This document shows, one piece after another, positions 1 through 11,089 of a stretch of DNA of 64,000 nt. The notes below the pieces were generated by a model, which searched no databases, was not told the origin of the DNA, and worked only from the letters and a program-made list of their open reading frames with translations. Source of the DNA: Pochonia chlamydosporia 170 (lineage: Eukaryota; Ascomycota; Sordariomycetes; Hypocreales; Clavicipitaceae); NCBI RefSeq assembly GCF_001653235.2, contig NC_035795.1, positions 1,240,001 to 1,304,000 on the forward strand, written 5' to 3'. The position numbers were made by a program, and so were the translations under genes. Every line of letters begins with the position of its first letter. The first letter of the stretch is position 1.

Positions 1-1081
1 TAAATTAAATGCCCAATCGCCAAAGACAAAAGCCTGTGCCATTTTTGTATTTTTAAAATAAATGCAGCCACATCTGCTGGAACCCAGGACCATCGAAATT
101 AGCCCCCCATGTGCCAGACAATTATATCGATCCTAATATTTATGCAATCCTCCTCATTGGCCCGAGATACGATCGCCAAAAGCCCATTCAAGAAAAGTAG
201 CATCCCGTCACCCTGCCCTTCCTGCATAGTAAATCAATAGCCGGGCACACCATCTTATCGCATAAACATTCTTATATAGTCCGTTGTTGTCGAACGGGAT
301 AGGCACCAGATAGTGTGGCACATATACTCCTGGTATATAACACGAAATTGTATTGATAGAATTCCAAATTTCTCCAACTTTGATCGACCAGGGCTGTCTT
401 TCTCCAACTTTCCCCCATATGCAAGCACCATGTCCCGTCTTCCTGCAGCATGGCATCTGATGTGTATCATGTCTGACATGCCTGTTGTCCCTGCCTCCAA
501 ATCAAGGTTTCTTGGGGCCCCTTGAGTTCCGTGAGTCCTGTCGTCCTGTTCCTGGCGCAACCATCAGAGACGCAGCATGTAACATCGCCGAGACATAAAT
601 TACAGTGGCTATTGAATATAGCAACATACGCCATCAACGCTGACATTTTCTACGCCTCGAGTGCTTCAGACAGCTAAATTTCAGCTTATATTCTGGGGAA
701 TCACTTGCGTCCCCTCCGCAGATATCCTAATCGTACAATGCCAGACTCCCTGCTTGCTTGGCTTGATACTCTGGTTCAATACATGAAAACAAAAAAGCAA
801 GAACAAAATATTTAAAAAGAAAAGCACAAATTTTCCTTCACGCAACAACTGTCCCTCCACCTCATCACGCCACAGCTTGCAAGTTGCCATCGTTATCCGT
901 CGTGCCTCTCTACGTAAACTCCTCGCCGTCGTTTCGCATGTGAACCGCGAAAAGCAAAAAGACAAGTGCCTCATTATCCTTCCATGCTCCCTATTATGAT
1001 AGATCGTGGTGAGAAAACAATGAATGAAAAACACACAATTTGATAATGCTGCTTTTTGGATCAGAACCCATGTCCTTCTCT
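1..1081. other. Left-edge intergenic DNA
   Basis: No convincing gene is seen. The open frames here are short, overlap each other on opposite strands and resemble no known family. The right end should hold the 3' untranslated region of the SDR gene, which ends at 1082. Confidence 0.6.
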
Positions 1082-2421
1082 TCACGGCCACCACTTCATT
1101 CTCTTGTAGCTTTCAATCACTTCCTCCACCAGCTCCCTGGTGATGACTGGTTTCTCGTATTTGAAGTTGAGCAGCTTCTCCAATCGGCTGCCGTCCATGC
1201 TGAGATCTGTGTCTTTGAGGAGCTCCTTCTCCATAAATGGGGTGAGTGGCCCTGGCCGTGTGATTCCCGCATCTGCAAGCAAGTCGGCCCAGGGGCCAAG
1301 AATCTCGTCATTAACATCGTCAACCACACTATCCAGATTCATACGAGCAAATGTGCTGATCAACTGGCCCTGAAAGCCCGTCTCAATCTTGAAAATCTCG
1401 CCAATAATATCGGCCATCATCCCCTGGTTGGTCTCGCCTTTGTCCACAACGTTGAAAGTCGGCACTTTGCCCATCTGGGATGGGTTCCATTGGGGCTTAC
1501 CGGCAGCATACCATGCAGCAATATCCCATAGCGCTCGCGACGCATCGTCGATGTGCACTGTGTTAGATCGGAGGTCTTTAGTCCAGAGCCATTTCATTTC
1601 TCCCTCAAGGTGCTGATAGACACGGGCCATACACAGAGCCGTGGCCACCCACTGCGATGCATATGGGCCATACACGTGTGGTAGACGAACAATGACCAAA
1701 TTGAGTCTGTAAATCACAACTTCGGTTAGTGAAATGATTTTTCCATGTCCTGATGATGGCTTTCATGCCAATTTCTGGCCTGTCTTCGGGCATGCCCGTC
1801 GGTTCAACCTACCCGTCAATTTTAGCTAGTTCCTCTTCAGCTTGTAGTTTGAACACCGCAATCTTGCTCCATGGTTTTAGCTTGTCCGTCTCTTTGCTAG
1901 GTGACGAGTCCGACTTGTACACCATGCCAGTGCTCAACTCTACAAAAGCCTTCACCTTTCGTTTCGCAGCTTCCTTGCCCACAGCCAAGGAGAGGTTGAG
2001 GGATCTCAGTTTATAAACTTCGTCCTCCTGGGAGTATCTTGTCTCACCGCCGCAATTGAAGACATAGTCCCACTCTTTACCATTCGCACGGTCAAATATC
2101 CGTGCCAAGCCTTCTGTTTTAGGACATCCGGGTAGCAAGAGTCAGTCGTTGGTTCAACTGTTGGACAAGGGCTCTGGGAATGATCGTGTAGTGAGCCTGG
2201 GACAAGTTTGACTTACCGGGTCTGCTGGCATCCGCCTGCATAAACTTGTCCTGAGAACAAGCTTCAGCGAACTCTGGGCCTAGCCAGGCTAATTGAGGCA
2301 AAACCTTGTCCACTAATCGCACCTCCGAAGCCAGCTTCTTCTGATGGATATGCAGTGCTAAGAAACGGCCCACGTAGCCCAGGCCGCCGATAATTAGAAC
2401 GGAGGGTTTTTCGTCCGCCAT
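1082..2421 (-). CDS. Atypical extended SDR (NAD(P)-binding epimerase/3-beta-HSD-like) protein
   Basis: Three exons join in frame: 2217-2421, 1813-2113 and 1706-1082 (376 aa), with borders at CCCG/GTAAGT, ACAG/AAGG, ACGG/GTAGGT and ACAG/ACTC. The N-terminus has a Rossmann dinucleotide motif, G12-G13-L-G15-Y-V-G18, typical of extended short-chain dehydrogenases, and the rest (a V-x-R-L-P-x-V-Y-G-P-Y segment after the second intron) fits the sugar-epimerase / 3-beta-hydroxysteroid dehydrogenase branch. S129-T130 sit where the catalytic Ser/Thr is expected. The usual Y-x3-K pair is broken: K157 is present but position 153 is Ile. The protein may therefore bind a nucleotide without classical redox chemistry, or use another base. 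Substrate unknown. The start at 2421 gives the Rossmann fold directly at the N-terminus; the in-frame ATG four codons upstream is also possible. No signal peptide is seen, so it is probably cytosolic. Confidence 0.8.
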
Positions 2422-5400
2422 TGTGAGGGGCAATCTTGTCGACCACGGACTATGACAGGTGATGGAGATGCGACGGAGGGCCTGTCGAAGACAGAAAGCG
2501 AGGTGCAGCCTTCCGAAGAAGCGGAAGAGCTTGTTTTGCGCCTCACGTTTGTGTCGGACCGACGCCTCGAGGAATTATTGAGAGGGGGACACAGGCGGCT
2601 TTGGTCCGAAAACCACTCAACGGCGACGAAATGTCTGGATCGTAGGCGACAATCAATGTAAAATCAGCATTCGTCGAACGTCGAACATTAAGGGGGGGTG
2701 CGATGGACAATTCAACGTCGGCTGTCCTGGGATTGCACCAGTCGTAAGTCGGCCGTCTCAGTGCACAGGCGCAGAAAATAAAGGAGGTTGTGTTCAAGAG
2801 TTAGCCGGAGTTGACAACAATGAGCCAGGCAGCATCAACCCAGAGTCTCGGGAGATGGTGAAGAGCAGTTTGCTTGAGAAAGAAGGGAAATATCTCCCAT
2901 GGGTCAAATGCAATTTAGCTGGCAGGGCAGTAACAGCGCAGACCCGTAGAAGATGTGACCCAGGTGGCCAGGGATGATGGGATGGAGGGGCTCGGTCTTT
3001 ATGCACCTCCAAGTCGAGCGTTGTTTAATAAAGTGCACCAGACGTCTATGCAACAAAGAGGCAGGCCAAAGAACCCATGGTCCACCTCCAAGACAACCCT
3101 CGTCTGAGCTGCTGCAGCGTCAACCTCGTCAGTGGTTTGCAGAGCCGCAGCTGTGTGTTGAACCCCTGTTTAATTGCTGCTTCTGGCGCCGTCTTTGTGG
3201 GCTACTGGCTAGGACATTGCGGTGGTCTCGACGTATGAAGATGTGGACGTCTGAGCCGTCAAGTCGAGATGAATGTTGGAGTCGAACAACACTCCGGGAG
3301 CACAGCGAACACCACGACGACGTATCAATGGCCGCAATCCGAGGCAGGCACGAGGCATGTTCCCCCTCTGCCTGCCTGCCCGTCTTGTTTCTGGTTTCTT
3401 ATTTCTGATTTACTTGGCAGGCACAACGAACAACCGTTTGTGGCAGGCACGGCCGACAATCACCGCAAATGACACACAGCCCTAGGAAAAGGAAACCTCC
3501 ATCCAAAATCAAAAACAAAAAAAAAAAAAGGTTGTCATCATTCGTTCTCCGCAACGCATCCCACCAAAACTTCGGAGCTCAGACTCATTTGTCGCAGTCC
3601 TCTACAAGGTCCCATCATCATGTTCACACCTTGGCCCAGGACCCTTGTCACCCCTTGTCAAGCTCGGGAGGCCAAACCCACCAGCCACCGCCAACAGGCG
3701 GTCGAGCGGGCGTCCTCCCAATCAACAGGAGACCTTCAACTGTAACGGCGGACAGCGAACCCAACACTTTTGTTCCTTCTTGTCCTTTTTTGCCACTGAC
3801 GACAGGGTCAATGACGGGGCCAGCAGCACGCAGCAATGACAGCATTCCATCCTGCCATGTCACAGAGAAAAAAAGTTGCGTGCGAGTGGAAGCGAGAAAG
3901 AAAGCTTGACAGCCAAGGGACCAGAAGTGTCACCAGCATCGTCATCATCTTGTCTCTTGTCTCTGTGCGTCGCCAATCTGACTGCCCTGCAAATGGCGAA
4001 CAGCCTTTCTTGCATTTCCATTGCTCCGTATACGGGACACGCACTAACAACGGCCTGCTCTTCCCTTGGGCGAGGCACCTCTCGCGTGATTAGTTTTCGG
4101 CACAGACCCTCCTCCTCCACGGCTAATTTAGAAAACCGCAGCCAGCAGGACCCGATTTCTGCCCTCCCGCTGTGAACGACCCGAGCCGTCCGCCGCCGCT
4201 GCAGCCAGAAATGGTAGGGTGTCTTTTTGGGGATCCATGACCCCTTATCAAGGACCGACTGTATTTTCCCAATGCGAAGCAGCGTCCCAACCTGCGTCCT
4301 CTTTGGTTAAGACAGATATACATATCAGTTGTATTCATCAAGGATACTATAGTATTTCTAGGCACAGCTCCCTGTCTGTCGACTTGGTTCTGATCACCCT
4401 GTGACAATGAGGTGGACCCTATCATACCCCCTGTGAGACTCTGAGTGGGACGAACCGCACCGAGATTGGCGCTGGCGACGCATATTGAATTACGGGTACC
4501 AGCAATTTTTGCACTGCTGGACGACTCGATATCTCAGTACCGTGGAACAGACCTAGTTATATTCGCATGCTCAGCAAGCGACCCGGCTTTGTCCACAAGC
4601 GAGCGCATGTCACCGCCATTACACTGTGCTAGTTCGGTTTGTGACGTTGGCCCGAGGAACTGGTATGGGACATGTTTCCGTCTTGAGCCGTCACCCGTGG
4701 GATGGCCAAACACCACAATACTGCCGTTTCCCATCTGCTCTTTTGCACATTTTGTGACAAGATTGGCGGGGACTTGTGCGGGGTGCACATGGAACGCCTG
4801 GGCGTCACCATTTCTTCTAGAACGTCTCGCCAACGGTCATACAGTTCGTGGTAGGATGACGACAGCTACAATACGATTCGTGTCTGGTGGGTTTCCAGCA
4901 GGTTTCAAGGGTAAGAATATGTGCAAGGCATGTTCGCGCCGCTCTCCCTGCAACTATGACTGCTCACGACTCAACCAAGTCCCAAAGAGCTCTTCTGGCC
5001 CGCTATTCAAGATTTAACGAGACCTACAAATGTACGCAATGACCACCATAGAATCAAAGGTTTCGTTATTGACAAAACAAAAGAAAGTATCAAAATTTCT
5101 ACCGGCTGATGGTTCCGCTGCATTGAAAGGCGAGAGGCGAGCATCGGTGACTGAGTAATGGTACTCCGTAGTAGGAGAGCTTTGGCGGCGCAAGCCGGGA
5201 ACCGGGAGGCTCGCATCCTCACGCCACCCCGCCAATGTGGGCAGCTCACTGCTCTGGAAAAAGCCAAAGATTTCGCTCGCTTCAAAGTGATGATGACTGT
5301 CACGAAGCCAACCGAAGGGATATGTGCTAGTGAGCTCCGGAGCTCAAGAACGAGTAAGCTCTCAGTCATTCAGAAGTCCTTGGTGAGCCATTCTTTTCAG

Positions 5401-7678
5401 ATCCAGTTGCCAAAATTCGCAACTCTCTGGCTGTGCGCTTGTTGCGGTCAAGGTCCGGCTCGGATACCAGCCGACAGGGCATATGTAGCCCGATACAAGT
5501 CCATGGGTGTCTCAAAGGCTCAAAATTGTCTCGCTGACGGAGTGCTCTCCACTGCATAAGGCCGTTGCCAACGAGTCAGCCACAATATTAAGCCACTGAT
5601 GTACTTACGGTAGCCTTGAGCCATATCTTTTGCCGAACGTTGGGACAGTATTGACAAGCCAAAGCATCCTGCTTTGCATCCGTTTGTTTCTTCCTCTCTG
5701 GTCAACAATTCCGGTCAGAGCACAAACCAACCCGGGGCCTGAGTCAGTTCATATCCACCGTAATGCAGCTTGTGGTTTAATGATACACCCACAACTCGAT
5801 GGTGCCTGTGATATGGCGACTTGCTCATCAGGGCCCTGAGCCGGCTATCCCCTTTGGTCAAGGAATCGAAGACACGGCGCACACATAATTGACCGCCATT
5901 GCTCACACGGGTGAGCATCAAGCGATCTAGTTGGATGGGCTGACGTCAAATGGCTGTTGAAACTCTCCACATAGTTCCGATATCCGCTATCCAGCGCGCT
6001 CTGGCGGCGACCGACGACGAGAAAGGGTAAAAAGGCAGGAGTCCGCCGGGCAGAATCGAAATCACAGATATGCCAGCCCAGAGAGGCAACAATTCTAAAT
6101 TGCCGCGGCTGTATTTACTAGACGACGATAACTATTGACGCAAAAAACGAGCGCACCTCTACGGAGCATGCCTGGTGTGGTTGGGGAATCTGCTCCGAGC
6201 AACTTTCCAGGTCTCCATGGATTGGTCGTATTTACCAGGTTAGGGTGGTTATGTCCAGAGGTGGGTTTGCAAACTACTATCGGCAATTCGTCAAACGACA
6301 CGTGCCTCGTTCCGCATGGTTTCAAAGGGAGGCCGATCAACGGGATACTCTCGTCGCCATGATGCCGGTGAAGCATGAACTGGGCGATGTGGGACGGCGG
6401 TTTTGTTCGACAGAAACCATGCTGTTCACAAAACACCGAGCCACTCCCGCTGTACCAATGGGACCAATGGCCGAGGGAATAATATCTGGCTGAACGCGAG
6501 CAGAGAGTGCCAATATTGCTTGACCATTGTTTCAAAAGCTGGCTGAATGCATTTAGGTGCTGGCGGTTAGTTGATGGAGCCGACTTTGCTAATCAGCAAC
6601 CACACCTGATATGCATTCATGCTTACATCAATTCAGCTTTCTGGTACGTCGTATGCACGTTCCCTGACCCCGGTAACCGAACGACTGCAGATGGGAAATG
6701 CAAGTCATCCTTTTGTCGCCTGCATAAAGGTGTAATATGTGCAGTTGCTTTTTCTTACATCGACGCAAGGCGCACTTGCATCTGACAGCGATGCTCTGCC
6801 TTTTCTTATCCCAACACACAACCATGTCATCCTGCTGGGGTTTGATATACAATGCAGGCTTCATCCAAACAAAAAGATTGTGACTTAATTAGCCGGCATG
6901 TCCCGCATTGAGTAACTAAATGTTATTGATCACATCGTCTGTGGCCTTGTCGAATCCAAGGTTTGCCTGGGGGTGGACTTTGCGCCCCTGCCTTAGACTT
7001 TGCCCTTGACGTGCAGGACATGTGCAAATACATCATCAACTTACTGCCATGTCACGCCAGATACAGCTGATACTGGACACTGGAGTAAGTCGAATATGCA
7101 CGCCACGCCCTGACAAACGCGCCCGCTGGTGCATATTCTGGGTTCAGGCTGGTTACCACCCTGTCTACTGGCTGCATATATGAACCAAGGTTTAATTCTG
7201 CATGTCCTGCCATGCTATATCTCAAGCTCTGTTTCCACGGGACGCCAGCGGCCCGGCATGAAGATAGCCAGCGATCAGCTTCCAAATCTAGAGTATTTTT
7301 AGACTCTCAACGAACAAATGTTGAGCTCCTGTTCTTGGCGACAACTCTCATAACATGGTGCCGGCGTCAGCGGCTTCAGAAGTAAGACGCATAGCCACCA
7401 ATTCGTAATCTTCCAATCCGGCAGATCATGCAAAGTACAAGGAAACAGCACCAAGGAGACAGGATAACCGGCAATGACAGACAACGGCATCCACACTACG
7501 CCATCATTTTCACATCAGCAAGCCAATTACTCGTCGCGAATTTCATTACCAATCTCTAACACATTCGGCACTTTCTATGTCGTATCACGCCACGCCGTCG
7601 GCATCATTTATTTAGCCGCCAACTTCTTGCAAGCACCAAAACACGCACCCTCTCTCACACACACGCACCCGTCACTCA
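2422..7678. other. Gene-poor 5.2 kb stretch
   Basis: No recognisable gene. Many frames of 60-190 codons exist on both strands and overlap one another, and none shows a known domain. The only stretch that reads like protein is on the minus strand around 4534-4862, split between two frames (see findings). A 69-codon acidic frame starts at 2452, divergent from the SDR gene, and cannot be judged alone. Short A-rich tracts occur near 3517-3530. No terminal repeats or transposase motifs were seen by eye. Confidence 0.5.
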
Positions 7679-8646
7679 TCACCTCCTCATACTCCCAATA
7701 AGTTCCCTCTGGGCCTCGCGATCTCTCGCCCCGTCGCTCAAGCTCCCCACGCTTCGCAAATCACCAACCACATCCTTAGCCTTGCCGAAGTAGACTTCCT
7801 GCAGAAGATTACGCATCTTGAGCTCCATGTCCTCGACGAGCCGGCCCACGTTTGCGATGTGGCTGTCGTCATTATCTACCGGCAGATCCTGCTCCACCTG
7901 GCGCGTCATATTACCACTGAGATCCATGTTGCCGAGGCCATTGTCCGCCGTGGCAAGCGAAAGGATAACCGTAGACGTCAACTTGTAGTGCGTGGTTCTT
8001 CCTCGCTCAATCGCCTCAAAGACATGGATGGAATCCCATACGCCTTCCGTCGAGCCACCCGGTGTAGATGCTACAACTCGTTAGCCTTTCTCCATCCCAA
8101 AACTGACACCAAAAGGGTCCAAAAACTCACACTTCTTCAACAAAACCACACCCGCAAACCCATCGTCCAAGTTCCAAAAGTAAACGCTGCTCACACCGCC
8201 CTCGTAGTACAAGTCTCTATAAATATCAAACGCCTCGTTCGCCTTCATCTCCATCTTTCGCACCCTCTCGCTCGGAATGGCCCCCTCGCCTGCGCCCTCG
8301 CTTCCACCGGCCCCTACGCCCCCTGCGCCGCCCTCATCCAGCGGCGGATCGAACTGGTTCGACCATGGGGAGCGGTAGCTGTCCCCGTCGCGGTTGTAGT
8401 CGCATAGCAGGTATTCCCGTCCGGATTGCTTGCATCGTCGGATCGTGAGCGGCTGGTCCACCGAGGAGAGGAGGTCCTCTGTTAGGTCTGGGGCGAGGGA
8501 GATGATAGCGTTGAGGTGCGAGGCTGTGTGTTTGGGGTTCAGGCGGCGGAGGAGGTCGCTTGCTTTGTGTTAGCGGGGTATGAGGGGGAAGGATGGGGGT
8601 GGAAGGTGACCTACAGAGCCGAGTCGAAGGGGTCAATGTCCGCCAT
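7679..8646 (-). CDS. CAP2: F-actin-capping protein subunit beta
   Basis: CapZ beta, which with the alpha subunit caps actin filament barbed ends and stops subunit exchange; in fungi it acts at cortical actin patches. Three exons: 8615-8646, 8131-8558 and 8070-7679 (283 aa, near the family's usual length). The first exon encodes only [10 protein letters not shown] plus two bases. Strong family blocks follow: [31 protein letters not shown] with [13 protein letters not shown], the block around [15 protein letters not shown] and [15 protein letters not shown], and the C-terminal block around [13 protein letters not shown] Gly/Ala/Glu-rich insert (about residues 82-98, [15 protein letters not shown]) interrupts the conserved core, as is common in fungal orthologues. 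All splice phases agree. Very secure identification. Confidence 0.96.
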
Positions 8647-9531
8647 GGTGAGTGTGGTTTTTGGAATGGTGGTGATGAGGTTGAAGGACGGCGGTTTGGT
8701 GGTTTGCTTGATGTGAGCTTGGTGTGACGCGGCGGGGTTCGATTGCCCCACTTGAGCTTCGGACTGGTGTTGCGGACAGCTACCCTGTGGAGGTGGGAAG
8801 GAAATGCGTTACACGGTTGAAATAAACTCCAATGGGAATATTAGTGGCATATGGATTGAGTTCTGGTGCCATGTGGTCCGATCAAGCTTGATGGAAAGAT
8901 AGCTACATGATTAGCTATCAAATATCAAGAACAGTTTACACCTCACAAACCATACACCAACATATACATCGCCAAAACTTAGAAGAGTGCTGTAGCACGG
9001 ATAGTTCCATTTACTAAGAACTACTCAACTGATTTGCTTCCAATAACCAAATATACCACCCCCAGGCCACACAGACCAGACCACACAGCTCTACAACTCC
9101 AACAATACTCCTCGCCGAAAATGGTAGACCGTTAAAAACATTACCCAACGCCGTGCCTGCTGCCCATTATGCATCCAGCATGAAGCAGCCAACGCCCAAA
9201 TTCCATACCCATCACACCCAAAGATCCCCGTCTCCAGACAAACCAAAACAAAAGAAATATAACGATAATGGCGCAATTTCATTTGCAGTCCCCTTGTTGC
9301 TTCACCCTCACATCGAACCTGCTCCTTCCGCTGCATCCAAATGCTGCTGTAGTTAGACCTCAAAAACGTAATATGTACTGCCACAGAAAAGGCAAAGAAC
9401 AATGACAGAACCCGCTAAATTGGGCAAGCAAGGCGCTTCGGCTAGTACTGCCTCATGCCACTTAGCTGAGCGTGTCTGTATGCTGCAATGCCAAGGAGGT
9501 AAGAAGCTGCGACATAAAGCGAGGCATCGGC
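8647..9531. other. Intergenic DNA between CAP2 and the BAH-PHD gene
   Basis: Holds the CAP2 promoter at its left and the 3' untranslated region of the BAH-PHD gene at its right. A CAGACCAGACC motif lies at 9073-9083 and belongs to a recurring intergenic motif (see findings). No gene seen. Confidence 0.6.
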
Positions 9532-11089
9532 CTAGTCAATCGTGTTATTGCAAATCAAACATTTGGCACGTTCCGTCCAGGTTCGATCTCCTCCTGCAAT
9601 ATTTGGCCTCAGATCTGTTATCACCCAGGCCATTGGGCCGTCATTCATCTTCAAGCTCGCCTCGAAGAGTCCCTCGTATGGCTTGTCATCCGCAGCCTTC
9701 TTGCCACGGCCCTTCTTGGCAGATGTTGTCTTTACGCTCTTTGGACCAACTGAATTGGGCGGCCCAGGTGTTGGGGTTTGTGTTGCCCCTTTGGGCGTCC
9801 CTTCATTGTTTCGTATCACAAGGGTATGATCCCCGTTTTCGCTTGGTCCTTTAACATCAATCGCAGAAGGTGTGCGCTCTTCCTTGGTTTCTGTCGGTGT
9901 AAGCGGATGCTGTACAGAGTCGTCATCCGTTTCCGTCTTCACCGACGTCGATTCCTTCTTTTCGGAAATGTGTGGTTTGTCGGTTCCAAGTCGCTCGTAT
10001 ACCTGCGTCAGAACATCGTGTAGGAGACATTCGTGATGAAGCCAATTGCCGCAATCTGGGGTTGTACAACCAATCAACGTTTTATCGGGATTCGCTGGGG
10101 TCTGGCATTTGCAAGTCAAGTCGACTGACTATTCAGAAAGAGTTAGTTCATCCAACAAAAATGCGTGCAGAGAACGGCTGCTGTGCGTACAGAAATCTGA
10201 GACGTCCGGCAATTGAACGCTTGTCTCCAATATAGCGCATCTTGAACTTCGTCATCGTCCGACTCAATCCAATGATGAACGGTTGCCTTCATGGCTACGC
10301 TGACGACGTTGATTACATCCACTGTCAAGCTTTGGTCAGCACTAATCGCATACGAAGAATGGATAATGAATTGCGCCTTACTGTGGTTTGACGCGATGAG
10401 TTCGTTCTGGCCGTGATATGGTTGGCGACCACTAATGGTCTTTTTGCCATCCTGAGTTCCCGGCGGCAGCTCGTCGGGCGAATACATCCAGTAAATTCGC
10501 GCGTATACGTGATGTTCGTCTGCAGCCCTAACCTCGAGAATTCGGGCAACCCAGTAGTCGGTTGACTGTAGCAAGCCGTTTCCGCCATCCGCGGCTTTTC
10601 CAGTCGCCTTTTGGCGCTCGATGGTTGCCTCGTTTGCAACATAGACAAAGTCGTCATTACAATATTTGTAACCATTCACTGTGTACACACGGCTTGGTAA
10701 GCAAAACAGCTCCTTTGCGAAGACGAGGCAATGCCTGACTAGACTAGGAAGCAGGTCAAAAGCTGCCGCGCAAGAGGGGTTAACTCACAGACGAAGCTAT
10801 TATATCGCGTCATGTCTTGCCATCGCTTCCGCGGCTCGACGGTGTAGGCGAGATTCATGGACTGATTGGATTTGAATTTACCCCGGGGCTCAAACGGCGA
10901 CATCTGGACCAGCTCCTTCTTGGTGTTGTTCGAAGCAGCGCCGTCTTCGTCGCCATCGCGTTTTCTCTTCTTGGCTATATGATCGCGCTCCTCAGAGCTC
11001 GGGGCAGTGACCATCGCCACGGTAAAGGGACAGTCGGCGCGGTTCTCGTCCGTGACGGTACGGGACCGCTTTCGAGATTTGGAACTCAT
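9532..11089 (-). CDS. epr-1: BAH-PHD chromatin reader (EPR-1/BP1 type)
   Basis: Four exons join in frame: 10789-11089, 10382-10678, 10191-10321 and 10128-9532 (441 aa). After a basic, disordered N-terminus of about 85 residues comes a bromo-adjacent homology (BAH) domain (about 95-235), visible in YCNDDFVYV, DYWVARILEV, VYARIYWMYSPDELPPG and NHMDVINVVSVA. A PHD-type zinc finger starts near residue 248 (C-K-C, then C-x4-C, H-x2-C); its last ligand pair, C-L-I-C, lies only at the extreme C-terminus behind a long low-complexity insert. Fungal BAH-PHD proteins called EPR-1 (Neurospora) and BP1 (Fusarium) read H3K27me3 and help silence Polycomb targets, so the same nuclear role is inferred. It could instead be another member of the BAH family; domain content, not direct comparison, supports the name. 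Confidence 0.78.

Noticed and set aside
4445..5017. 190-codon plus-strand frame
   Set aside because: High Cys/Ser/Pro with no pattern. The minus strand over the same DNA looks more protein-like.
8731..8746. GGGTTCGATTGCCCC resembling a tRNA B box
   Set aside because: No matching A box, acceptor stem or anticodon arm at the required spacing. No other tRNA-like site was found by eye.
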